From Otatea glauca (lineage: Eukaryota > Streptophyta > Magnoliopsida > Poales > Poaceae): a stretch of DNA of 64,000 nucleotides. The notes under the pieces were generated by a model. That model worked only from the letters and a program-made list of their open reading frames with translations, did not search any database and was not told where the DNA came from. Below, in pieces: positions 37,108 to 46,286 of this stretch. The stretch is taken from positions 9,601,760 through 9,665,759 of the forward strand of contig CM070727.1 of NCBI GenBank assembly GCA_036346275.1. The letters run 5' to 3'. How positions within the stretch are numbered: the first letter of the stretch is position 1; the number at the start of each line of letters is the position of its first letter. The translations under genes and the position numbers were made by a program.

Positions 37108-37510
37108 CAGGGTTTACATTATCGATTTGACCTTAAAAATATCCCCGGCCGGTACCGATTTTTGTCGATAATAGGTAGGAAATCGTCAAAAATCAAAGGG
37201 TTTCGAAATCTAACTTTTTGAAGAATATTTTTTAAAAAATCGATTTTCAGCGATAATCGTCGATATTCACCGATTGTCATTCGATATTCAACGATAATCG
37301 ACCGACCAAGTGAACTTCTTTGGTGGCCGATTTTTTAGCGATTTTCATCGATAATTGCTCGATATTCAATTATTTTCAACCGGTTTACGAAGCATTTTTT
37401 TTCAATTTTTTTGAATTAGATCAATTTACTAAGTGATTTCTGATTTAGTCCAGCTCGTTAAGGTAAATAATCGTAATAATCGAGCAATTATCGTCGATAA
37501 GTTGAACCTG
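37108..37510. mobile_element. Small hAT-like element rich in CGATATT motifs
   Basis: It starts CAGGGTTTACATTATCGA and its complement at the right end reads CAGGTTCAACTTATCGA. The 7 bp GTGGAAC flank both sides (37101-37107 and 37511-37517). The interior repeats CGATATTCA, CGATAATCG and CGATTTT motifs in both orientations across the middle. The CAGGG tip and near-8-bp duplication fit hAT. No coding capacity. Confidence 0.78.
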
Positions 37511-37779
37511 GTGGAACTTGGGCCAAGCAGAAGCAGATCGTTCGGTCTAAAATTAAGCTGAAACCGGTGAAAAAGAGGCTTCTGGGCTTATAAGCTGAAA
37601 TAAATATCTTGCACGTAAGTTGACTTATCTGGAAAGGGTACGAGGTTACTAACAAAATAAAAAATTTAAGGACACTTTCATATCATGTGTCATCTTCTCC
37701 ATCTACCTCTACCCTTTCTCCTTCATTACTTACTTCTCCCATCTCCATTCCTTCCTCTCTAACACAAAAATTTTAAACT

Positions 37780-38180
37780 AGAAATTTTTTACTTTGAAAA
37801 TTTTAAACAGAAAGTTTCTACTCGAAAAAATTTTCAAGTCAAAAAAAATTTAAGTAAAAAAATTTCAACATGGAAAGTTCAATTCATAAAGTTTCAACTC
37901 GAAAATTTTTAAATATAACATTTCAAATTAGAATGTTTCAACTTGGAAAGTTTCAAATTAGAAAGCTTCACTTGAGAAATTTTAATCAAAAAAATTTCAA
38001 ATTAGAAAGTTTCCACTCGAAAAGTTTCAACTCAAAAAAATTTAAATAATTTTTTTTCGAATTAAAAAGGTTCAACTCAAAAATTTTCAAATCGGAAAGT
38101 TTTAACTCCGAATAATTTCAATTAAAAAACTTTTAGTTTGAAAAGTTTCGATTACAAAACTTTTAAAAGTTGTTAAAAAA
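37780..38180. repeat. Degenerate AAAGTTTCAA(C/A)TCGAAAA simple repeat
   Basis: About twenty imperfect units of roughly 18-22 bp alternate TTTCAA and GAAA(A/G)T cores. They are AT-rich and non-coding. The surrounding 37518-37780 and 38180-38575 hold no gene. Confidence 0.65.
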
Positions 38181-38575
38181 TACTTATTTATTAAAAAACT
38201 TGGGAGGGTTCGGAAAATAAAAACTATTTTGAGTTTGAGGGTAAGAGAACGAGGGGGGTAAAGGGGATGAAGGAGATGACACCAAGTGTCGTGACAAAGA
38301 GCATTTGAGGGGGAAAGAAAGTGGGAAGAAGAAAGCAGCTGTCGTCATCTATACCCCTTATAATGCACCTAAGCAAATTTTTCTATGTCCACTCTAAATA
38401 ATGCACCTCATTAGAGATGGCCTAATGTTCGTGCACCCAGCAAAACGTCCCCAGAAACTTGCATTCATCAAAATGAACGTCTCAGATCTTTTCTCAGTTT
38501 TACTCACCCACATCCTATGGCCATTATTTAGTGTGTCTAATCATCCCTGTGGCCCACAACAGACCTCCCCCACCT

Positions 38576-40045
38576 ACATATTTGGAAGGAGAGCGAATCA
38601 AACAAAGAAATAAATAAGGAGGATCCGCATGTAAGGAAACCAGACTTGAATTTTTTACTAATCAAAATTGTACGTACTACATATTTGGAAGGAGGGTGAA
38701 TCAAACAAAGAAATAAACAGGAGGATCCACATGCAAGGAAACAAGACTTGAATTTTTTATTGTCCTGGCATTGTGATCGTATTTTTTTCCCGGATATGAC
38801 CCTTCTCGAGACTTTTTTACAGATCTAGCCCCATAGAGCCTAATTTCAGCGCACGGAGAGTGTTGAATTTTTGTTTTTATTTTTTATCTAAGGAACCAAC
38901 TGTCTGTGAGTGCTCCTTAATTTTTTTCAATTTTTCTCATGGAACCGTGATTGGCGAAAGCACTGTTTAATTTTTATCTTTTTTTCCTTGCGGATCCAGC
39001 GGTCGGCGAGCGCAGTTTATTTTTCCATATTTTTCCAAAATCATCCCTGTGGCCCACAACAGACCTTCTCTCACCTCCAGCATCAACAAGGAAAGGGAAA
39101 CAAACGTCTTGAAATTAAGGAAAAAGAAACAAACGTCGTGGAAAAGGAAAGGGCCATATATTACGTGCTGGGAAAAGGAAATCGCGGGAAAAAAATTCTA
39201 GCACCTCTCTGCTGATTTTTTTTGTCTCAAGGCTACAATCGTAAATTCATCGCCCGAGAGCCTGATTCAGAAAAATTATAACGATGATACTAATATAGTA
39301 AAAAGTTCGAGCCCGAGTTTGGTAAATATCTATCGCGCCATCAGCTCATTGAATTTTTCCGGCTTGAGGCTACAATCGTAAATTCATCGTCGCGAGAGTG
39401 ATTCAGAAAAAAAAATATAACGATAATGCCAACACAGTAAAAAAATCCCGAAAAATAAAAAAAACAATCAAGCGGTGTTCGTCCGCTTAATAATTTTGGC
39501 AAAAAAAATGCTTGGTGGCCATTGAAAAATTCAAGCGTGGGAGAAAAATGAAAAAATTTCAAGCGGTGCTGGCCCTTTGAATAATTTTGGAAAAATATGG
39601 AAAAATAATCGTGCTCATGATATTTGGATCCGCAGGAAAAAGATAAAAATTAAACAGCGCTTCACGCCATCGGTTCCCGAGAAAAAATTGAAAAATTTAA
39701 ATAAAGACTCACAAACCATTGGTTCCATGGATAAAAATGAAAAAAAAATCAGCGCTCTCAGACATTTGAAATTAGGCTATATGGGGCTAGATCTGTAAAA
39801 AAATCTCGAAAAAGGTTATATTCGGAAAAAAAATACGATCACGAGTCAAGAACAGTAAAAAATTCAAGTCTGATTTCCTTGCATGCGGATCCTCCCTGTT
39901 TATTTCGTTGTTTGATTCGCTCTCCTTCCAAATATGTACTATATACAGTTTTGGTCAGGACAGTAAAAAATTCAATTCTGATTTCCTTGCATGCGGATCT
40001 TCCCTATTTATTTCCTTGTTTGATTCGCTCTCCTTCCAAATATGT
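38576..40045. repeat. Giant inverted repeat (foldback), arms about 465 bp
   Basis: The left arm (38576-39041) matches the reverse complement of the right arm (about 39585-40045), through GATCTAGCCCCATA, GAACC...GGTTTGTGAG-type and CCATATTTTTCCAAAAT segments. In each arm the outer 210 bp are two tandem copies of a unit of 103-108 bp starting ACATATTTGGAAGGAG. The roughly 540-bp spacer carries two direct copies of GGCTACAATCGTAAATTCATCG. No transposase frame is present. The right side has a slightly longer outer tail, so the left end may be truncated. Confidence 0.82.
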
Positions 40046-40062
40046 AGTACGTACAATGTGAT

Positions 40063-40475
40063 CACAAGATTATTTACTATTAAGTATTATATTCACACTT
40101 ATCTTCTCATTTAATTGATAAGCGGATGTACTATCGTCGTAGCGTTAGCACTGGCATTATACTAGTTTGTCACAGCAAGAGGATGTCTTCAAATTAGTAA
40201 TTCCCATCTGAAAAAAAACTAAGCTTGGCCAAATAGGAGCGCATTAGAGTGTTGCCATTTCATAATACCAAACTCACTACTACAAGTTATCAGCCGGCCT
40301 GTTATATGAGGAGAAATGATATGAAAATAAGTTCTTGAGAGTTAAAAAAACATGAAGGAAATACACACATCTAAAAGGAAATATAAAGGCTAAGAAAACT
40401 GTCTTGAGAGTTAAAGAAAAATCAGGCATCTTACAAATAGCAAAACCATGTAATTACGCTCAACGTGTTGTTCGT
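40063..40475. other. Intergenic DNA
   Basis: AT-rich sequence, no gene or repeat recognised. Confidence 0.4.
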
Positions 40476-40787
40476 TCATGCCCCGTTTACTGTTTCTTGG
40501 ATCATCACATCAGCTTGCTCCCTTTTAACTCTGCTTTCCTTCTCAAATAGTATACTACTGATCACGTCATCAGCTAGTTCTTTGCAGTACTTATCTTCTT
40601 CTCCACAAGAGAAGTAGAGAACCTTCTCTTCCTGACATACCACTACTGCACATTCAAGTTTTACACCCCAAATGTTACAAGGAACTGCACATAAACCCGT
40701 CGTTCCTAAGCTCTCTCCATGCATCCCCATTACAGCTGTCGACCTAACCTGCTTGCCACCCACACGCGCCCAACGGCGCAAGCACAA
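40476..40787 (-). CDS. Hypothetical open frame, head-to-head with the BKI1-like gene
   Basis: An open frame of 103 codons; the better start may be an internal methionine ('MGMHGESLGTTGLC'). The peptide continues with 'WGVKLECAVVVCQEEKVLYF' and ends in a charged helix-like segment. The residue mix looks protein-like and the stretch is AT-richer than its neighbour. I recognise no family. It may be a remnant or last exon of a broken gene, or chance. Its start lies only about 20 bp from the neighbouring BKI1-like start codon, on the opposite strand. Confidence 0.3.
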   Translation of the reverse strand: MCLRRWARVGGKQVRSTAVMGMHGESLGTTGLCAVPCNIWGVKLECAVVVCQEEKVLYFSCGEEDKYCKELADDVISSILFEKESRVKREQADVMIQETVNGA

Positions 40788-40805
40788 ACCCTACAACGCA
40801 AAGCC

Positions 40806-41633
40806 ATGGACACACCACGCCCACGGTCACCACCTCCACAGTTGAAGCCAACCACACCTCCCCCTCCCCCACCACCACCCCTCTCCACCACGACCTTCCC
40901 CTCCCCCTCCCACGACTTCTCTTTCGTCTTCTCCCTCTCCTCTCCGCTTTCGTCCCCGCCTCCTCCTTTCCACGCCCACCTCCGCGCCCTTCCGCTTCCG
41001 GCCGCCGTGCGAGCCGCCGACATGTCCCGCAGTACACCCCTCGGCCGCGTCGGCAGCGACCTCAGCCACAACAACTACGCCAACGCAAACAACCATCAAA
41101 CGACAAGCCAGAGTAGAAGCAAGGACAGGGATAAGGACAAGGCCAAGAACAAGGCCTCCCCTTTCTTTTCGAGCCTCGGCGGTGCGTGGAGAGGCGAGAG
41201 CAGAGAGACGGCTGGCAAGGCCGAGGAGAAGAGGAAGGGGAAGGCGAAGAGAGGGCTGGACGTGGGCCAGTGGGTGAAAAAGTACATGACGTCCATGGTG
41301 GAGCAGCTGTTCGCCTCCTTCTCCCGGCACGGGGAGAGGGAGAGGCGGGAACAGCGGCGGAGGCCGTACTCGTTCTCTGTACGCGGCCCGAACGCCACGA
41401 GGGAGCGGGAGCGGTGGAGGCGGCGACGGGGGCAGCTGTCGTCGGCGCCGGCGTCTCTGCGTGCGTCGCCCGCAAACAGTGGGCACCTGTCTGTGGGCGG
41501 ATCGGTGAAGGTCTCGACGTCGTCGGAGGAGAGCACGATGGAGGAGCTGCAGAGCGCCATCGAGGCCGCCATCGCGCACTGCAAGAACTCCATCGCCGTG
41601 GCCAAGCAGACGGACGGGGACAGGCTAGTGTAA
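40806..41633 (+). CDS. BKI1-like: BKI1-like (BRI1 kinase inhibitor) protein
   Basis: A single exon of 275 residues. The start at 40806 sits in AAGCCATGG, a strong plant initiation context, and is preferred to an upstream in-frame ATG at 40719. Order: a proline-rich N-terminus with 'PPPPPPPP', a serine/lysine/aspartate-rich stretch (about residues 95-115), a Lys/Arg cluster 'EEKRKGKAKRG' (about 139-149), a hydrophobic/basic 'VGQWVKKYMTSMVEQLF' (about 152-168), then 'RRPYSFSVRG' (about 183-192). The C-terminus 'EELQSAIEAAIAHCKNSIAV' (about 246-265) matches the BRI1-binding end of Arabidopsis BKI1. In that protein the Lys/Arg cluster anchors it to the plasma membrane until BRI1 phosphorylation releases it; BKI1 inhibits brassinosteroid receptor signalling. 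Shorter than Arabidopsis BKI1 (337 residues). Confidence 0.88.
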   Translation: MDTPRPRSPPPQLKPTTPPPPPPPPLSTTTFPSPSHDFSFVFSLSSPLSSPPPPFHAHLRALPLPAAVRAADMSRSTPLGRVGSDLSHNNYANANNHQTTSQSRSKDRDKDKAKNKASPFFSSLGGAWRGESRETAGKAEEKRKGKAKRGLDVGQWVKKYMTSMVEQLFASFSRHGERERREQRRRPYSFSVRGPNATRERERWRRRRGQLSSAPASLRASPANSGHLSVGGSVKVSTSSEESTMEELQSAIEAAIAHCKNSIAVAKQTDGDRLV

Positions 41634-42569
41634 ATGGCAGAGGTGGTGGCGTCCGGCGTCCGTGCGTGCACATGTGCTGATTGCCGCGCGTACATGAGTT
41701 TCAGTAGCGTATGACGGGCTTCAGAAATCAGAAGTTTGGAATGGTACGGTTCGATCTCAGATTCTCGTGTGCCCATGTAAAGATGTAAGAACACATGACA
41801 ATCAAGCGCTATACAAGTAGTTATATATGTTTGCACAATTTTACTCGTGTGGATCGAGGCTTATCTGTGTTCGGAATTAATTTCACATACTAAACTTAGA
41901 GAGTGGAATCTTTGGAGTGGCCAGTTGTGGTCGTTCAACAGAGATTCCAAGTACATTTTTACAATGGGAAAATCTGGCTTTTGCAAATGCACGAGTGGAG
42001 ACGAGCTAGTGGGTGTAGCATCAAGCTTTTGTTGGTACTTCTTTCAAGGTTGACTCGTTACTTTCTTCTTGGCACTCGCCATCAAGCTTCGGCCCTTCGA
42101 TCGCGTCTCCAAAGCTGGTCGCTGAGGCTAGTGGGTCGTCGTGCCTGCGCGCTAGCTCACCGTGCAGCGCCATGGTGGTGGTACCAAGGCAGCCAACCAA
42201 CGCCCCGCGCGCGTTAGCCAAGTTTCCCCTGGCCGGCCGGTGCGCACGCCCGCGGTCACCTCACGCCCACTTTGTCACGCACGCGGCAAACCTGACCGGC
42301 CGCGCAACCGCCACGCGCGATGCGTCGCGTCACGTATGCTGTAATGCACCGCGCGCAAGTCGCGTGGCTGTCGGTTCTCGGGGCTGGGCAGCTCGCGTAC
42401 GAGTCGAACGACAAGTTGCCGTGTAGTACGTACGACTTCCTGCAAGCCGGGCCCGCTCTGCTCGCCGGTTGCCGCGTTCCCGGTTGGGTAAAAAAAGTTA
42501 GTGTATCGCCCTTGTGGTTTTGTGCAAAGCGGAACTTGTGATTGACACCGATACGTTGGGCTCTCAACT
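41634..42569. other. BKI1-like 3' region and GC-rich spacer
   Basis: Probably includes the 3' UTR of the BKI1-like gene. Further right lies GC-rich DNA (about 42040-42480) with overlapping frames on both strands and no recognised domain. Confidence 0.4.
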
Positions 42570-42660
42570 CTAGGTTCGGTTCAATTTTCAATCCTGAATA
42601 TAAAAGCCGTTCAATCATCATTTAACGGCTTTTAAGTTTAAGGTTGAAAATTGAACCTAG
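42570..42660. repeat. 91-bp perfect-ended hairpin (small foldback)
   Basis: The left arm CTAGGTTCGGTTCAATTTTC...AAAGCCGTT pairs with the right arm AACGGCTTTT...GAAAATTGAACCTAG around an 11-12 base loop. A three-base bulge and a few mismatches occur. The ends are exact reverse complements. It could be a tiny MITE; a transcript through it would fold into a pre-miRNA-like stem. Confidence 0.7.
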
Positions 42661-44906
42661 GCCAAAGTTCAGGATGTAAATTAGATTTATTCCAAGTTTT
42701 GACATCTGACCTCTTTTGTAGCATTCAATTATCCTATAGTTGCAAGTCCTCGGTATCTCCTCCGTCCGTTTTTGCGCGACTAAAGTTGGGTTAAACTGAG
42801 AACTGTTTCAATTTAGACACGAAAATTGTTGTGCCATCAACCCCGTTAATTGGGCCATCATCGGTTCAATCAAGTGTCTACAGAACCTCCAAGGCCGATA
42901 GGTATCCGTAGACGAGTAGAGTGGGCCTTTGGAGCGCTTTATCAAGGTCAGCGCCTTAACGATGCGAAGCAAGTTTTAGAAACGGCACTTGTCATGGGCT
43001 CTGTGCTAAGTTCAGTTGCAGACGAAACCAACCGGTCGGCCACCCGTGAAGTATCATGCACAGGGCCGTTTTTTTAGGGGCATGTGCTCCGGTTTTGGGC
43101 TGGAAGCCCCTTTAAATAGGGCGGCTGTATAGCCCAACCGCAGCAAAAGCAGCGTAAAAGTTGTAGCCGCTGGGGAGGTGCTTCACGGCTGTGGTTTCTC
43201 CTCCTGAGCATCTCCTCCTCTCCGCCCGGTCTTGAGCACCTCCTCCCCGCCTGAGCGCTTCCTCCTCCTCTCCATCCGGTTGTCGCCTCCTCCCCTCCCG
43301 ATCGCCCACCTGGTCTTAGAGCCTCGTCGCCTGGTCACTGCCTCATCCCCTCCCGGTCACCGCCTCCTCCACTTTGCACAATTGCAATAGCCAACACAAA
43401 AACCAATTTGCCAAACAGCCTCTCAAGAAGAGCTACAGCCGTCAGCTGCAGCTTCTTTACAGCCCAGTAAACCAAAAGCAACTTTTCAACTTAGCCACAA
43501 CCCCTCAAACAGGCTCTAAGACGACTCAACAGTCAACAATGGCACAGATATTGTTCAGCTGTACTTCCTGGACACAACGAATTGAAACCAACCTTGACTG
43601 ATTGATCGACCCTCCATGCCCAACAACATTCCAAGTCCCAATCCAACACAATCTGGCCAAAATGACCCCTAGGTACACGCACAACAGTGTGGCAGAGCTA
43701 GCACCTGGCCTTTTGGTTGAGCCATGACATGCAGCTGCAGCTGCAGCTGCACTGCACCATGCACCCCCAAAAGAATCAAAGGTACCTCTACCCCCGTTCT
43801 CTTCAAATCAGAATTCAAAGGCCAAGATACTGTGGCCGCCTGCAGCTGGCCCTCTCCCTCACCCTGCCCCTGCCATAAAAAACGGCAGGATTGATAGCTA
43901 AGTCACCTCATAAATTTAACACTGCCGGTGATCACCAGGTAGGGAGGAGGAGCATTACACGACAGTGAGGGAGATGTCCTAGGGCTTTGTCCCTTCAAAA
44001 ATCCCCCAGACCCCCACAAGGCCTCAAGAGGACAAGGGGCTCAAGCGCTGGCACTCGAATAGATTACAGATAAGCACCTAGCTCGCTTTTGGTTTTCTCC
44101 ACGCCACAGCCAGATGGATGCCACTAGCTCAAATCTGCAACCTTTGGAAGCGTTCGATCTATATATACTATTATAGTCTTGCTACGTTCCTTTTCTTTCC
44201 TGGTTGAATCTTTCATAACAGGCTACACCACAACTTTGACCTAGCTCCACCATCATTAAAAAATAGTTGGTTTAACACTTGTTTCATCTATCAAGTTTCA
44301 GGTTCATCTAGCCAGTGAAAGATAACGTGATTGGGGAAATGGACTTATGTGGAATTATTCATGTGACAACAGAATGCATGTTAAAAGGCCCTTCATTGAG
44401 CTAAAAAATACTAGCTAGTAGCTGCAGTCAATTTTTGTACACGCCCCCACGCCCCCCCCCCCCCCGGGGTGGTGGGGGGCTAGATGTAGAGGGGAGGTGT
44501 GGTAAGAAAAGCATGGGAAGAGCTAAAACACACATACAAGGACCACAGCATGAGGAAAAAAACACATCTAACTGGCCCTTTCAATACAAAACACCAGAGG
44601 CACAGCTAGAGCACTAAATTTGACTACATGCAACCATCAATCTACCCCGACGACCCAACCAAAAACTAAAGATCAAAATTCCCTTTTACACCAAAAAAAA
44701 AGGCAACAAAGAGGTAAAAGGATATGCACCCCCCCCCCCCCCCCACACACACACACCCAAAAAAATCTTCATAGCTTGGTCCTCCAACGAAGCACTGACC
44801 GAGCTGCTAGATTATCAACGAGTAGACGATGAACAGCTCAGCCACCCAATCACACACTACTTCAGTACTTACGTCCCCATTTCGATCGGTCGTTGCGTTT
44901 GTTGCT
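42661..44906. other. Intergenic DNA between the BKI1-like and DUF1645 genes
   Basis: No gene is supported. It holds a CT-rich stretch near 43195-43375, a (GCAGCT) short repeat at about 43731-43752, and two C-homopolymer runs near 44452 and 44729. Confidence 0.45.
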
Positions 44907-45646
44907 TCAGTCTCTCGTGCCTCCCTGCTGACCTCCAAGATCCTGAAAGTGTTGCATGCATTTATTGTCACTTGAAACGGAAAAGAACACGAATGGTACT
45001 GCTAAAATTCCTGTGCAATTTATGTGTTCTGTTATGAAGTACATGCAGTGCACCTGCATGCTCCAACTTTGAGAAATCTTGGATGTAGAAAGTGTACTCC
45101 ACTGCACAAATCAATAGACTTGCAGGGGCTACAAGAATCGAAAAATGGCAATGCGACAAGCTAATGGGACAATGCATAGCAGTGTACTCGTGTAGTACTA
45201 CTCGGGTACTAAAGATCCAAGAGCTGTAACCTTACCATATGGGCGTCAGCCGTCGACGTGCTGGCGCCAGCGTCGGCAGCGGGCTTCTTGGGCGCCTTCT
45301 TGAGGCCGAGCAGCTCCTTCCACCGGATGTTGGGAGCGTGAGGCGCTCGCCCGTGGTGATCGTCCGCGCGTAGCTCGTCGCGCAGCGTCGGGGGTCGGCC
45401 GCTGTTGCTGGCTCCTTGGGCCTCCCGGAGTGGCAGGAGGTGGCCCTTAGAGAAAAGCTGGTCGACGGCCATCATCAGGTGGCTACCGACGGAGAACTCG
45501 AAGTCTACGTCCCCCAGCGTGCGGGCCGACATGGGCGTTACGGCGGTCGGCGGTGGCTGCTCGAGTGCGAAGTTGCTGGAGAAGGATATCTGCGGCGCCA
45601 TGAATGACTGGTGGTGCTCCAGGTTGTACATGTTAACACATGCCAT
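44907..45646 (-). CDS. DUF1645-family small protein (two exons)
   Basis: Exon 1 (45646-45236) and a predicted exon 2 (44942-44907) join in phase 0. The donor ATG|GTAAGG is strong; the acceptor after ACTTTCAG leaves a short open frame to a stop, for 148 residues. If the second exon is wrong, the frame simply reads through to a stop at 45209. The core 'GDVDFEFSVGSHLMMAVDQLF' begins near residue 46 and 'FSKGHLLPLRE' follows near 66. Then 'IRWKELLGLKKAPKK' lies near 107-121. These three blocks are the signature of the plant DUF1645 family, which includes rice regulators of grain length and stress tolerance; molecular function is unknown. A TATA box lies upstream on the same strand. The gene is convergent with the BKI1-like gene. 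Confidence 0.8.
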
Positions 45647-45865
45647 GCATTATCCTCACGAGCCCCTCGCTAACCTCCCCCCACTCGCACCGGCGCCGCT
45701 CGGTCGTGTGCTGCCATGCCGAAACTAGGCTGTAGGAGAGGAGAAGCGACTAATCACTAGGAGTCTAGCTACTGAGTGGCTCGTAACGCTCGTTGGTGGG
45801 TGGCCAGCGGCTGTACTTGCGATTTGTGAGGAGAGTGATGAGTAGTTGTGTCCGGGAGGTTGGGG

Positions 45866-45872
45866 TTATATA
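45866..45872 (-). promoter_or_regulatory. TATA box of the DUF1645 gene
   Basis: On the - strand the sequence reads CTATATAACC, about 220 bp upstream of the start codon at 45646, implying a leader of roughly 190 nt. Confidence 0.6.
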
Positions 45873-46281
45873 GTGGGACGAGAGTGAGGACGGCCGGGAG
45901 AGGGGAAGAGGAATAACGCGTGGGTGCGTGCAAACAGGCGCTGCATCGAACGGGTGGGGCGAACGTTGGCTGTGGCGTTTTGGTTGGACTTGGATGCGGA
46001 ATGTGCGTGGAGCGTGGAGGCATGCGAGGGGTAGCATCTACATCTTCCGTGTAGGGCGCTAAGCCGAGCCGAGTGTGGATGGCTGGCCGAGATAGGTTTC
46101 TAATGTGGTTTCGACCGTGTCCTCTAGGCTCCAGTCCGGCTGAAGGGAGAGAAAGAGAGGGGAGGGAGGGGGGTGACATGGGAGTATTTTGTTAGTCATT
46201 TACATATTGTCGCATGATGCTTTGGTGTTGTCCTGCCAGTCCGGAACAGTGGTAGAGAAATTAGGATGACCCTATTTTTGG
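45873..46281. other. DUF1645 upstream region
   Basis: Holds the upstream promoter sequence. Overlapping frames on the - strand (45769-46179) come from low stop density and match nothing. Confidence 0.35.
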
Positions 46282-46286
46282 TGTGA

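Noticed and set aside
40827..41836. Long frames on the - strand opposite the BKI1-like gene (250, 246 and 203 residues)
   Set aside because: These are shadows of a GC-rich coding region on the other strand. The + strand frame has the recognisable BKI1-type C-terminus.
44450..44745. Two C-homopolymer runs as a functional element
   Set aside because: Runs of 14-17 cytosines are common simple sequence and have no other supporting structure.
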